From Actinernus sp. WN-2022 (Eukaryota > Cnidaria > Anthozoa > Actiniaria > Actinernidae), in assembly GCA_030867875.1 (NCBI GenBank), contig JAOWCC010001634.1, forward strand, positions 99,675,321 through 99,739,320: 64,000 nt of DNA. The letters are read 5' to 3'. Positions 1 through 12,247 of the stretch are shown here, one piece after another. Each line of letters starts with the position of its first letter. Within the stretch, counting starts at the first letter, position 1. Under the pieces are notes generated by a model. That model was not told where the DNA came from. It ran no database searches and was given only the letters and a program-made list of their open reading frames with translations. A program made the position numbers and the translations under genes.

Positions 1-445
1 GGGGGGGGGGGGGGGGGGTACTCCCTTATATGGGCTATACGGGTATGTGGCGCGGGATAGGGTATGGTTTTTGAGCTGCCGAGGCCGGTCTGGGATAGGG
101 TATCCTTTTTACGGTTTTGGTCTGGAAAAGGGTATGGATTTTGGTATACTGGTCGTTGACGCCATGCATAGCGCTCTATCGACCACATGTGCACTACAAC
201 TTAAAATACCATATTAAAACAAAACAACGGCTTTCGTGGTGTAATTTTAACATGATTAAAATCTGTTTGGTATCTGGACTCTTTCATATCTACTATCATG
301 CTGTGTTTGGGATAGGGTATAGATTTTTTGCTTCAAGGCTGGGATAGGGTATGGTAAACGGCATTTTTAGGTCTGGGATAGGATCAGGGTTTTGAGGTCT
401 CCACCCACCCCCCCCCCCCCCCCGGAGTGCTATACCCGTAGTTAC
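1..445. repeat. Foldback-type repeat bounded by a G-run and a C-run
   Basis: The window opens in a run of 18 G. The following text resembles the reverse complement of the text just after the C-run at 409-423: both ends carry a version of a TATACGGGTAT / ATACCCGTA motif next to the homopolymer. Between them a short phrase, GGGATAGGGTATGG, recurs several times (first near 54, then about 89, 309, 340 and 373 in varied form). This looks like a non-autonomous foldback element with internal short repeats. No coding potential is seen. The left end may continue outside the window. Confidence 0.55.
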
Positions 446-2559
446 GTACGTTTCTTTCTCACTGAAACCATAGTCGAATACATGCCTGATAATTTACGCT
501 GCCATTTACTTCACTTACTCCTGGCTCGCTATCTCCATCAAAAAGAAAGGTACAGTTGTCGCGTACGTGTGTCTATCAGTGTCATATATAAACAACGGAA
601 TGTTTACCTAAATTTATTAATTATTTTTCATCCTTATCTGCAATACATCAACATAAGACTAGGCAATCAACATTTGACAATTTGTATGTCGGAGTGTTAA
701 AACTGATCAATATAGAAAAGGAACTCAGTATGAAGTTTAATTTACAGGTGTATCTCGATCTTTGAAATTCTCTCCATGATGACATAAAATCCTGCCCTAC
801 ACTGTTAACTTTTCAGAGTAATTTAAGACAAAACTTTATTGATTCCAACAATGTGTCCTGAACCTTGAAACTGAGTAATGAACCCGCCATCTAGACTTAT
901 TAGTTTCATAATATTCATTATTATTATTATTCGTTAACAAGGCGGGAAATTTAGACAAATGTATGGAAAACTGAAAACACGATTGCACGCTTCCCAGCAC
1001 AGCTACATCCCTCAAATTTGGATCAGTTAATCTTTTACCTGGTATCTTAAGTTTGCAAACAGTGAATATTTCAGAAATTTGATTTTACAGAAATTATTTG
1101 GCATCGGATTCCCATACAAACCGACTGTATTTCGCGCCATGCGTCCCTTTAACCTCAATGTCATTATCCCTGTATGTATGTACAGTAGTTGATGAGTGAA
1201 AATCCAATAAACTGAAGCGTACTTTGAAATTAAAGTCGATGCGCGCAACCCTCAATTGAACGACATCCTTTTAAGGCGTATGAATCAGCACCGCTTAGTG
1301 ACTGCGCACTGCGCACTCAGAATGTATTGATCAGTTTGCCTTGCTTGCCCGATCTTGGGTGAGGGCCAATAACACTGATCAATATGGAGACGGAGAATGC
1401 GTACATAGTTCAGCGTTATATTTTACAGCCGATTCCCTTCAATTCTAAGTGGGAGTGGAATGTACATTTCCGGTCTGGTCAACCACCGCCAAACATGCAT
1501 TCTCCTCGACACTACATGTAGCATCGTACCTTAAATTAATGAGGACAGTACCAACCAGTGCATGGCGTAGGGAGGGGAGGGGAGGGAGGAAGTGTGTATC
1601 TTCTTCCAAGACCATGGCCGGGTTGCCAAATCATCTATAAACAATATTGGGCCTTTGCGAGTACGGGAAGAGAACTCCCCATTTTTTACGAGAACAGTAT
1701 GCCGATCGTTTGCGTATTTTTGAAGACAGAAAAATACAGTTGCGGCAACGGTTGGAACTGAGGTGCTGGTTTGTAAGTCTCTCGAGCATGGCTACGAGAG
1801 ATATAACGGGACTCTAGGGATAACTAAATCGCGTAAATGATCAAGGTTCAAGACGTCCAACGGACTCTGTGTAGCGCGCTCTTTAACAGTCCTGAAGATG
1901 GGAAAGCTAATCAGGGACGGCGCAGCCGGGGAACCCTCCCCCTCCCCCACGTTTTTGCCCAAAAAATATTTTGCCTATCGTTTGGTCATACCGGCTCAAT
2001 GATAATTTTTAGCGCCCCTCTCCACTTGAAATTTCGCTCCGCCGTCCCTGCTAGCATATGTTAAGGCCTGAGTCATTGACCGAAAATAGGAAAGACACAT
2101 TTTTCATGATTGTATGACGGCTAGAACCTTGACAAAAATGTGTGAAACTTGGTACATCAATAGAACTTCACGTGATAAAGAACATTAACTTGTGTTTTTG
2201 AATTTTGGATGATCACGTGACGGCTGCCAACACGAATCTTGATTTGAGGGGAAACGCCTTCTAAAATGGAGTAGCGAATTTTCATCAAGTAAACAAGTTA
2301 GTATATCCAGTATATTTTGATTATACTAATTTCTACAAACTCACGCTTATAGAACTTGACTATCATTTACTATTAAGGGGATATTCAGCAAAACATGTCA
2401 CGTGACGACATTTCCGCCTTAATATATTCTCCCCTAATCAATAAAAACACGATCTCTAACCGTAATTCTATTCGACTTGACAAAGCAATCTTATTTTCAT
2501 GATTAATTTTCTCCGATGTATAAAACTCATGGCCCCAACCTTCAGTATAATAGGCGGAG
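446..2559. other. Intergenic, no gene recognised
   Basis: No ORF here resembles a known protein and none has convincing coding character. The only structure seen is a short inverted pair around 1911-2056 (arms read GGGACGGC and GCCGTCCC) flanking a C-rich stretch, which may be another small foldback element. Confidence 0.5.
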
Positions 2560-2826
2560 CGTGGAACAGATGATGTAGCTATTTTTAGCTTTGTGTTTCC
2601 CGCGAGAAGAAACAAAGGCCGTCACTTTTAACCAATCAGGATGCACTGAAAAATTGTAATTAACACGGTCAAACTGCTAAAAATTCCTAAAGCGCGAGAG
2701 AACAAAAGGCAACGTAATCGCATACCAGAACTTCGCGACTATAAATAGCCACATCGTCTACTGTGCTGTGGGCGCTACCCATCACATAGGTACGCTCCTG
2801 GTAATGAGCTCCTGGTATAATGTGTT
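2560..2826. repeat. Degraded copy of the foldback family seen at 19031-19450
   Basis: The stretch contains a phrase close to GATGTAGCTATTTTTAG followed by a CCCGCGAGAAG block, and ends in CGCTCCTGGTAATG, all of which recur in the better preserved foldback element near 19.0-19.45 kb. The left arm is largely eroded. Confidence 0.45.
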
Positions 2827-3051
2827 TCTCTTAGCTATGACATCACTGAACACATGATCACCCTAAGAAGCACTGTAAATGCTGAGAAAGTTAAACTCAA
2901 CAAAAAGTTAAGTTAAATTTAAAAATAGTAACAATCAAAAATGTAAGACAAGAAAACGTAAAATCTTTGCTAGGTGTGTGGCAACAAGGTCAACCCCAGC
3001 ACGCAGTGAACCCAAGCTTCTAGATGAATACCTCCTAGATGATTTATATTT

Positions 3052-5289
3052 TTATTACTCGGGCTGCCTGTGGCAGGCCCGAGTCTAATTTTTTTTTGTT
3101 CGGTGCAACAAAATTTCTGCGCGTGCGTTAAATTATGAATTAATTGTATGCGCGCGCTCCTCGTGGCGCTTTCTCTCCAAGCCATCTTGAACTGTATTCT
3201 GTGCGGACGCTATATATTCTTGTTTGAGGTACGTTTCGTAGGTTTTATGCCACATTTCATCGCATTTCATTTTACTGTCGGTCATAATACATACCAGTGC
3301 AAACACCGTGATCGGTAGGCCTACACTAAAATAATTTGTGACCGTGTTTTTGGCTGGTTTACCGATCTCTTATCGAGACCTGTGTACTTGTACTACCAGG
3401 TAGAGTGATTCATTGCAAACTATGCGATTTACTAGCAAATATCTATACTGTAGAGGAGAGTAACTCATAACTGCTCAACCATCGAAGTCTGAAGACATCT
3501 GAACTGTGAGAGGCAACACTGTCACTCGCCAACACGAAGCCAGAATAACAGAATACATGCACCCTCAGGCCTCAGCACAGATTAATTTCTGATGAGCCAA
3601 GCAAATGTGTTCAACTCTCGGCTCACTCAAGGAAAACGTAAGCTTAAATTAAAGATCTACTTTGGTCTTTTATTGTGGATCCAAGGGAATGTTTCAGTGT
3701 TTGGTCATCATGCTGACTATAAGATTGCTGCAGGTAATTTGTCCAGAAATGTAGAGTGTGTCAAGCTTCCAGTAATAGCAATTTACAAGTACCTGTTTAC
3801 AAGAATCTAAATAACAGAGTGAATTATTGTCATTACGAGACAAGAAGATATCGATCGATGAGTCATTGTCAGAAATCTATTCCCGGCCGTAACATTAGGC
3901 AATCTGTCAATGGTAAAACTGTTGACAGTTTGCGTCAGGTCAACTACACAGCTAAGGCATGTTTTACGCGGGGTTTTACGACAGAACAAGAGCCCATCTG
4001 GGCTTTCACTCGGGCCACATGAGATTGAAGATGAAATACACTTTCATTTGAAATCCTCTTAGTATCAAGTCGTGCTTTAATTCGCCAGTGAGAACGTCAA
4101 AAAAACAGACTGGTCTATTAATCGCTTTTATGGCATGACTATGATAACGCAGGATTCGAACAACAGAATACTGGCAATTCAAGTATATAAATGCAATACA
4201 ATGACATATTCAGACTTTGAATTTGATTGAAAATAGATCAAAAACTCGGGGAAATGTCCGGCTAAAACTGTATGAATAAATGTGAAATGAAACATAAATT
4301 TCATAGCAAGAAAAAAAATTGTAATTCCTATAAATGAGAAAGCTCTTCTATTAAGCCGCTTCTCATTTTCACAGACTGTTTCACAAAAAAACATTTGCGC
4401 TTATCGACACAAGAATTCAGTTGACCTTTCAAATAATTTATTCTGAGGTACGCATACTCTAAATCACAGATGTTAAATAAAGCGATAATTAGAAGAAAAA
4501 GTACATTAACAGACAAACGGAGAGGAAATTTATTCAAATCAAAAAGAGTTTACTTACAGTAAACATCTGCTTAACTAAGATTTGTAAAAATCTTAGCGGA
4601 TCATGTAAATATTCCGCTTGGCTCAATTGAGGGTTTCTGCCGTCAAAGTTCATTTTTTGTTTCAGTTTTCCCCATATTAGCCGACATGTATAATGTCTCG
4701 AGCTCTCAATCCAGTAGAAAGACTCTGGTTATTCTGTCGTAAAACATGCCTTAGCTGTACAAGACCGCCCACGATGGAATAGATTTCTGACAATGAGTCA
4801 TTGAAAGTGATATCTCCTTGTCTCGCCTTGTCTGAGAGCTTTGAACTTTCTTATCTGAGCGCGCCTGACGAGATCTAACCTTTGATGATAATTCGATACC
4901 CGTTGATATCCAAACGTGTTTGGATATTGTATTTCGCTTACGTTTCTAAATGTACATTGGATCTGTCCAAACAGCGCTGATCGAATGTATTACGGCTCCT
5001 GGTTGTTCATGTATTTTTATGGTCAACAAGAGCGCCAGTTGAAATATCCTGAGCCTGTTGGAAGGCTTTCGCCCTCGCGGGTCGACCATTTTGATTTACT
5101 GTATTGAATTCTGTAAATACATTAACCTGGCGATTGTTGCGTGACCAGCACAGTGCAATCTGATTGGTGTGAATTTGACCTTTAACGCATGCGCAGATCG
5201 CGTGCTACACTGAATAAAAAAAAAAAAAAAAAAAAAAAAACGACTTGCATTTTAAGACTCGGCGCTGCCACAGGCAGCCCGAGTAATAA
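3052..5289. mobile_element. Non-autonomous element with ~33-bp terminal inverted repeats
   Basis: The left end (3053-3086) and right end (5255-5288) are near-perfect reverse complements built on the phrase ACTCGGGCTGCCTGTGGCAG. The ends are embedded in TTATTA...TAATAA, which may be part of the repeat or the target site. The 2.2-kb interior has no coding sequence, a 25-base A-run near 5216-5240, and a second, nested inverted pair (3836-3985 and 4731-4838). Related GGCT(G/A)CCTGTGGCA phrases occur at 30108, 41827 and 48465, so this is probably a family of DNA-transposon-derived elements. Confidence 0.6.
3836..4838. repeat. Nested long inverted repeat inside the 3.0-5.3 kb element
   Basis: About 110-150 bp at 3836-3985 recurs as reverse complement at 4731-4838. 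Shared blocks include TGTCAGAAATCTATTCC and CAGCTAAGGCATGTTTTACG. The loop (about 750 bp) has no gene. This could be a separate foldback element that jumped into the larger one. Confidence 0.6.
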
Positions 5290-5873
5290 CCTAGCTAGAG
5301 AGTCTCTACTGGATTAAGATACTGTTACATGTCTGTTAATATAGGGAAAACTGAAGAATCCTTCATTGAGCTTGATAACCATGTTTCGATTTGGAAGCAG
5401 AATTGAGACTTTAGCCGTATTTTGTGAGTCCCAAATCGCTAGTTCCCATACAAGCCATACAAACACGCGTTTTTTTTGCCAACCACATGATATATGCAAA
5501 TATATAAATGACGTCGTGTTTACAAACAGTAAGTATCGCTATAGCAAGAACAGCAGATAAAGTTACATAGAGGCACACAAATTGACATAGCTAGCTCCAT
5601 CACAGGATGGACAGGATACAACTTATAATATGGTACAAATATAAACATACATTTGAGACAATCGGAACCTGCAGTATAACAGAACAGCAGACTAAATTGT
5701 AAACGTGTGTTACTTGAATAAGTAGTGTTTAAATTAAAAGGTCAACTTCTTTAATTTACATAAAAAAATATTAAATTACATATATACTAGGGGAGCAGAG
5801 AATGAAAGTCACCGCGCTACCGGCCACTCCTAAAGACTGCTAAATTCAGCTAATAATTCTTCCCTTTGGTTAT

Positions 5874-5942
5874 TACTAAGAGGATTTCAAATGAAAGTGT
5901 ATTTCGTCTTCAATCTCATGTGGCCCAGATGGGCTCTTCTTC
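5874..5942. repeat. Inverted partner of 3989-4062
   Basis: The block AAGAGGATTTCAAATGAAAG and the following ~50 bp are the reverse complement of 3989-4062 with few changes, including a shared ATGTGGCCCAGATGGGCTC phrase. It lies outside the 3052-5289 element, so it is a second copy of one arm of a dispersed repeat. Confidence 0.6.
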
Positions 5943-6284
5943 AGCTACTGTTATGTTGCTCGGAAAAACTAGCATAATTTCGATACTCCGAGTACAAATA
6001 AGGTTTATGATCGATGATGATACATCAATCAAACAAGCACCACATCGGTTGCCGCCTAATACAAACCAATAGCTTACAGCCATCATCTAGCAAGTTGAAT
6101 TTTATCGATAATTTTAGAACTAGTAAATTAATCACACAACTTCGAATTTCCGCTCATCAATTCCCCAATTGAAAATTGATGCTCACCGCGTAGTAGGAAG
6201 CGCATTCATTACGTATTACCATGATCGCCTCGGATTCCTTTGTTTGTTCAGGGACATTTAATCTCTAAATTCCTCGGCATTATA

Positions 6285-6339
6285 TATGCATTGTCTTCAA
6301 CAGGGAAATTCCTAAATTTCCCTGCAAGAACAATGCATA
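6285..6339. repeat. 55-bp imperfect palindrome
   Basis: The arms pair TATGCATTGT with ACAATGCATA, and the inner stem pairs CAGGGAAATT with AATTTCCCTG. The remaining sequence between 5290 and 6600 shows no gene. Confidence 0.7.
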
Positions 6340-6599
6340 CTTCTAATTTTCCCTTGCATCGTAATGAGAGAAATTTAGAATACAATGTAGGCTGGGCATG
6401 AGAGGGTGAAAAGCATCAACTCTTGCTGCCCTCTGGCAAGACTATCCCTGCACTCCCGGGTGAAACTATTGAAGCCAAACTGACCTGTCTTCATCATAAC
6501 CTTCAACGTAATCCATGTGGGATCACGTATTTCAATCTGCACGTTAAGTTATTCTCTTCATTTCTCAAACCCGCTTCTTCCATGTGGGATACTTAAAAC

Positions 6600-7575
6600 C
6601 AACAACAACAACAACAACATTTATTTGTTCACTCTTAAAGTTACAAGTAGTAAATAGTAAATAAATAATAGACTGAGTAGGAGGACCCGAAAAAAACCAC
6701 GAAAGCTATCTAGCCGGGACCCCCTTTACACACCACAAAAGACAAAGAGACTAATTTGCAAAGAGTTGAAAAAGGGGAAGAGGGAAATTTTATAAATTAT
6801 TTTGCTTGAGTAAGTCTGTATATTATATGTAATAGATTAATTAACTAATCATGGCCCAGCATATTGATTTATTAAGTATGATGTGTAATTTTGTTTAAAT
6901 AAGTGACGCTTATCTGATTTAATAGAGTCAGGAATTTCTTTCCAAATTTTAATGCCATTAAAATTTATAAACCTTTTTTTGTAGTCAGTTCTAATGGACT
7001 CCAGAAAAAATATTTGTTTGTTTTTCTGTCTTGTTTCGTAATGGTGAATTTCATTTAAGGGAGTAAACATGGCTAAGAATGTATCAGGGATAGTTTTATG
7101 GATTACATCATGCATGAAAAGGCTAGAATGAAGTTTATGGATGTCTTTTAATTTTAGAAGATTTAATTTATAGAAAAGTGGAGTAGTGTGGCTATTCCAA
7201 TTTTCATGTAGAATGGCTCGAACAACTTTTTTCTGAAGACTTTCAATAGGTTTCAAAGTTGAAATAAGAGCATTACCCCATAATAAATTCGCATAATTTA
7301 AGTGTGGGTAGAAAAGAGAGGAATAAATTTGTTTCAATACTGGAAGAGGAGCGTAATGTCTTGCTTTAAATATGATCCCAACCACTTTGGCAAGTTTTGT
7401 TTTTACGGAGGCTATGTGGTCCTTCCATGTCAAATTTTTGTCAATAATGACACCCAAATATTTTGTTCGACTTCTTTCTTCAATGATTTCATTATTTATT
7501 TTTAAAGTGAGTGGTCTCGGTAACTTTTTGTTCTTGGCACGAAAAATAACATATACGCATGACCTTTAAATACTT
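6600..7575 (-). pseudogene. LINE ORF2 C-terminal fragment (5'-truncated)
   Basis: An open frame of about 200 codons on the minus strand (6849-7457), extendable upstream in frame to about 7572 without a start, reads like the part of a non-LTR reverse transcriptase downstream of the catalytic YADD box. It holds the KYLGVIIDKNLTWKDH block, a thumb-like region with FYPHLNYANLLWG, and a C-terminal helical tail. The catalytic palm is missing, as in a 5'-truncated insertion. A CAACAA microsatellite at 6600-6618 (TTG repeat on the coding strand) fits the 3' tail of CR1/L2-type LINEs. No function is expected for this copy. Confidence 0.85.
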
Positions 7576-7858
7576 AGTCAAATACATAATTACATTGTGT
7601 TTTACTGCTATTCTTCTCAAAAACAACACTCTTGTTCCCAGGGGAAGCCAAGTCAAGACATTCAATCAAGCATTAAAACGTTTTCGAAAGCAATTAAACT
7701 GCGACGTCTTTAGTTTAGGCAGAGAAAACTAAACTTCTCAGAGAGAAGCGGCCTCGGGACTTCCACAAACTCTCCCTCGGCTTGCGGGGAAATTTAATCA
7801 CTAATTTTCCGAATTGTCATGATATTACTATGTATGTTGCTATTTGTTGATCACTTAA

Positions 7859-8420
7859 GTGATAGCGCATCCATCCAGATCACATACCATTTTGAGTATG
7901 GAAAGAATATGCGGCAATCCTTACTCCGGTGATAGAATCATTGTGGATGTGTCGCTATCAACTCAAACTTGGCCGGAGGCATGGAAGAAAGCGAACATTA
8001 ACCCCCTACCAAAAGTGGACATCCCTGTTGAGTATCAAGATTTTAGAGGCATAAACATTACCCCAATTATTGCACGAGTATTTGAAAGCGTTGACAATTA
8101 CTTAACCGAGTCGCAGTTTACTTACCGTTCGGGCGGCAGTTGCACTAAGTAACGCACTACTTAAAATGCAACACAATTTTCTCAAGATCTTAGATAACAG
8201 TAATACTAAGGCTGCCATGCTTTCTTTTTACTATGGACTTTTCAAAAGCCTTTGACAATGTTAACCACAATCTGCTAGTAGAAAAGCTGAAAGATAGCTA
8301 TATAGTCCTCTTAATCCATAAAGCTCACTGTGCTCGGGGTCACGCTTCAGTCAGATTGTAAGTTTAATTACCACGTAAAAGAAAAACTCCAAGAAGCCAA
8401 CAAATGCTTTGTTACGTTTA
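7859..8420 (+). pseudogene. LINE reverse transcriptase fragment, frameshifted and internally deleted
   Basis: The first frame (7859-8152) carries the N-terminal fingers of a LINE reverse transcriptase: [18 protein letters not shown], a [16 protein letters not shown] box and [11 protein letters not shown]. After frame changes the palm motif A region (TMDFSKAFDNVNH) appears near 8228-8265. The sequence then jumps, near 8330, to the later VLGVTLQSD block, so the YADD region is deleted. It is a decayed relic of a different LINE family from the 6.6-7.6 kb copy. Confidence 0.8.
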
Positions 8421-8619
8421 GTATTCATCATTTGTAAAACTTTATTTAGTTTTTTTTTGGCTTCAGCCCTCGGAGCCTTGTACGCGAGCTAGGAGTACGT
8501 TCCCAGAATTGTTTTCCCACGTATCGGGCAACGTGCATAACTTAGTTATTATATATATTATAACTAACTATGGCCTTTATTTATTACTTTGTAATTTTAA
8601 ATTTACTGTATTTGATTTA

Positions 8620-8755
8620 AGCATGCACTGGCGGATCCAGGGGAGGGGTTTTGTAAATCACCACTGTAAATACAATTTTAAAATCTCTAGATTAAAAAAG
8701 AAATCCTTTTGCAAACCCCCACAAAATCCTGGATCCGCCCCTGGCATGCATGTGT
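8620..8755. mobile_element. Small MITE with GGCGGATCCAGG-type terminal inverted repeats
   Basis: The ends pair CTGGCGGATCCAGG (8630-8643) with CCTGGATCCGCCCCTGG near 8728-8745, and the outer GCATGC is repeated at both sides. The interior is AT-rich and non-coding. Such termini are typical of small hAT-like MITEs, an assignment made from the end motif only. Confidence 0.65.
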
Positions 8756-8902
8756 AAAGCAAGATCTTATTCGTTTTGTGTGGGATTATTATTATAATGT
8801 AATTTCTTGACTTTCTAATTCTCACATGACGTATTATGTACTTTAAGTCTATGGTATGATTTGGAATGTTTCTTGGATTTATTCAAGCCATGTTATATAT
8901 TA

Positions 8903-9039
8903 GTATTGCTGGTTTTCACTCAATCCCTAGAGATTCAAATGACAAAGGGCATGGCGGCCATTGTTGGTGACCCAACAAAAGAAGCTAACGAGGAATCTAT
9001 TGTTTAAGGGCACCAACGTCAAGTGAAAGCCAGCAATAT
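8903..9039. mobile_element. 137-bp MITE with ATTGCTGGTTTTCACT ends
   Basis: The terminal 17 bp at 8904-8920 are the near-complement of 9022-9038. The body (8905-9017) recurs as reverse complement at 19140-19242, so this is a dispersed family with at least two copies in the window. Confidence 0.75.
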
Positions 9040-9404
9040 TTGTTGATATTATAATTGTGTTATGTTTGTTAAGTTTTATGTAATTATTAGTATTTGCTGT
9101 AGTTAATTAAAGAACCCGTTTGCTACTGTCCACCAGGCATCCGGCAGAGTCGCACTCCAGAAGTTGTCGTGTTATTTTCTACGTGTTGAGCGAGTGGCAT
9201 AGAATAGGAATGAAAGGATGATATCTTAACATTCCAAGAGAACAAAGAAAATTTACCATGTGTTGTAATAATGAAATGGGTGATGAATTTCATTGCCCTT
9301 TTCATTGCAAACACAACAAACTAAATCAAATTAGATCCGAATTTGTTGAAAATATTTTGAATATAAATTCATCCGGCTTTCTCTTTGTTAGATTTATTAT
9401 ATTA

Positions 9405-9483
9405 CATAGCCTGCGTAGCAAGCCCAGGGGTCTCCTCTTCCCTCCTTCCCCATTCCCCCTGGGCTTGCTACGCAGGCTATATA
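9405..9483. repeat. Hairpin with 20-bp arms
   Basis: AGCCTGCGTAGCAAGCCCAG is mirrored by CTGGGCTTGCTACGCAGGCT around a pyrimidine-rich loop of about 30 bases. Confidence 0.85.
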
Positions 9484-9510
9484 TTACATAATTGCTATGT
9501 ACTGTTTAAA

Positions 9511-9600
9511 ACACGAACAGCAGTGTTTTATCAAGTTTAAAAATTCTAGGGCGAAGCCCGAGAATTTTTAGACTTGATAAAACACGTGCTGTGAGTGTTT
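9511..9600. repeat. Foldback repeat centred at ~9555
   Basis: GTGTTTTATCAAG...AAAAATTCT is followed by AGAATTTTTAGACTTGATAAAACAC. A further TTTAAAAC / GTTTTAAA pair flanks the stem, suggesting a small foldback element. Confidence 0.75.
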
Positions 9601-11034
9601 TAAACGGCTTCAAAAACGCTTTAAGAATGCAATGAAAGAAAGACGCACATCTCAAGGGAATGGTTACTTAATGAACCATTGAACCTTTGTATTCACAACG
9701 CCATGCAAAATATTCGAGTAATCACCGCCTGCAATTACGAACATCTCAAGGGAATGACATGAAGAAATTACCATACTATGTTGTATGTTTGAATGGCTTC
9801 AAGCGGACGTTTCGCAATGCTGAAAGCATTGTGTGGCAGAGAACAAGCTAGTACTTGCACTTGAAGGATTTGGTGTCGTGGTTTACCTCGATAAAGTTCA
9901 AGACTTGGAAAGCGATGTGACTGACATGACGGCAGACTCTAAATTTTTGACTCCGGCAGAAAATAAGTAAGTTTAATGCACGTTTTTATAATTTTACGGC
10001 TTTGAGTTTGGTTTAATAATTGGAACTAAATAGTGGCTCGGTAAACAAGTAATGGTAGTTGGATAACTTCATTTTAAAAATATTATCTGTGTATCTCGGT
10101 AGTCTGCTGATATTAGTAAATTTAGTGCAAAATTTATTATCTAGGTACCTTATGTTCCGTGTACTTTTTGCTATCTTTGGGTCTTTATCAGTGAATTCTT
10201 AATTAGGATGAAACTTTATATAAAATTTCATGTTCATTAATATTCTTTATATAAAACGTTCATCCTAATTAGCAATTCAGTGAGAAAGCTGAAACATCAA
10301 TAGAAATTCCATTGTCTCAATCATTAACCCCGTTTCCCTCTGGGACAGAATTCAAATCCCTCCGCAGGCCTTTTAGAATGATGAGATTTTATCAGGTATA
10401 AAGGAGCATGCACGTGACTGATTTGCTTCATCTGATTGGACAAAATGCTCATTAATTATTCATGAGTTTTTGAAGAATGATTAAAACATACTTAAAATAA
10501 GTGGTAACTTTATTTGCCAAGTTATTGATTCCTTCAAAATAATTACATCATAATCACATTGATCTTCAAGGGGCTATGTCATGGTACTGCGCATGTATCA
10601 AGTAATCGCTCGTTAATTTAGTGGCTGTTAATTGGATACAAACAGTTAAACTTCCCTCCCTCAATGCTTGATTGAAAGAATTTTCAATATTTTCCCTGGA
10701 GACTGTTTATATACACTGTTTGTTAGTCATTTTTGCATATTTGCTTTGATTTTAAGCATCCCACATGGCCGAGAGGTTCGTTAGTTCATATAAAAATCGG
10801 TGGAAATAGGTCTTTCCGGCCCTGAAAAATAAATGTAAAGTCTTACCGTGACACAGCCCCGGCCTTTCAATGGGCTCTCGGGGCAATTTAAATCACTAAT
10901 ACCCCGAAATGCCATGGTATAACTTATTATTATATATCTTTATGCTTATTGTATTATCACTGATGTACAACATTTCCTATCAAAGTGCCAATACATAAAC
11001 TATTATTATTATAATTATTATTATTATTATTACC
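9601..11034. other. Intergenic, no gene recognised
   Basis: No credible coding sequence is seen. The stretch contains one hairpin at 10194-10279 and an AT-rich ATT-repeat tract at 10991-11035. Confidence 0.5.
10194..10279. repeat. Hairpin with TTAATTAGGATGAA arms
   Basis: GAATTC(T)TAATTAGGATGAA...TTTATATAAA is mirrored by TTTATATAAA...TTCATCCTAATTAG...AATTC around a short AT-rich loop. Confidence 0.75.
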
Positions 11035-11480
11035 AATATCTGACGGAACATCTAGAGCAGGACCGAATCGAACCTCCCAATAGTGCCTGGAGCAGCCCCA
11101 TTACTTTGGTAATGAAAGGAGATGGAAGTTATTGACTCTGCGTGGACTACAGAAAACTAAACGCTGTTACAGTACAGGATGCCCAGCCTCTCCCGATTAG
11201 CGTCCCAAGGCGGTGCAAAGTGGTTTTCTTGTCTTGACCTAGCCTCAGGATGTTGACAGGTCCCCGTGTCGAAGGAGGATTGGCCATAGCCAATACCGCA
11301 TTTGTTACGTATAATGGTCAATTCCAATGGATTTGTATACCTTTCGGGTTTACCACTGCAATCCGCCAGGACCTTTTCAGAGGATGATGAATCTAGCCCT
11401 AGGCTTGAACTGGAAGGGCTGTCTTTGAAGAACTTTGAAGAACATCTCACTCGCCTTCGTTCAGTAGACGTGTTTGACTG
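11035..11480 (+). pseudogene. Ty3/Gypsy-type reverse transcriptase relic
   Basis: Reading in shifting frames on the plus strand gives the diagnostic order of an LTR-retrotransposon reverse transcriptase: EHLEQDRIEPPNSAWSSPI, then LVMKGDG, then a LCVDYRKLNAVT box, then KWFSCLDLASG (motif A with the first catalytic Asp), then a TAFVTYNGQFQW-like block and the IPFGFTTA segment. There is an in-frame stop just before LCVDYRKLN and several frameshifts, and the YVDD box is not found. No LTRs were seen on either side. It is a dead fragment. Confidence 0.8.
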
Positions 11481-11963
11481 AGAAACTGAAACTGAATTAT
11501 TATTTATGTTGAAGTGTTTCTGAGGTCTACAGCGTTAAACTCCCATACAGTCTCCGTACCGATCAAGGGGTCGTCTAGTCCTCTCAGTACGGCCCTCACG
11601 CCCAACAACTCGGCGTGGCTCGTCATATATACAACAGAAGCAAAGGAAATAGCGGGGCCCTCAAGATCGCACGAGGGTGGCGTCTTCTCGCCTGGTCTTT
11701 GGTCCGACAAGTAAGATAGCGCAAGCGCAAATTGATTAGCCTATAATATTGGTTTGGCGTTAACGAGCTAGACTCCTGGAGGGACGCCTCAATTCTTTCA
11801 TCAGTTCGGTAAGATGACTCGCGAATAAGCAAAAACCGTGGACGAATATCCTGCTTGTTGAACGTTGGATCTGTATGAAGATCTAAACAGCCAAATAATA
11901 ATAAATAGAAGCGAGAAGTCCAAGGACTATAGTAAAGCTGAAACAACGTGTATAGTTTTAAAC

Positions 11964-12004
11964 GTACTATATTTCGGCTAGCCAAACTAGCCTTCTTCAG
12001 GTAC
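11964..12004 (-). ncRNA. Degenerate hammerhead-like ribozyme in Penelope 3' region
   Basis: Read on the minus strand the 41 nt give stem I GUAC/GUAC, core CUGAAGA (fits CUGANGA), a six-pair stem II (GGCUAG/CUAGCC, 5-nt loop), core GAAA, and a two-pair palindromic stem III followed by a UA cleavage dinucleotide. One A at position 10.1 is unpaired, which departs from the consensus. Hammerhead ribozymes are known in the pseudo-LTRs of Penelope-like elements, and this lies just downstream of a Penelope-type ORF on the same strand. Activity is uncertain. Confidence 0.5.
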
Positions 12005-12247
12005 TAGATGTTGTAAGTAGAGAGTTCTAAAATAGGGGGTTACAATATATAGGATTTCACAATATATAGGATTTCACAATATGTAAATAGGAAGTGACGC
12101 AATGGAACGGATACTGGTAAAAAATGTTGAAATAATAAAGTGATGTAGATAAGGTAAATAAAGGAAGGTAACAAATTACGATAAACTAATGGATACGGAA
12201 AACTAATACAATGTGAATAGATGAATAGGAAATAAGGTGAAAGTGAG

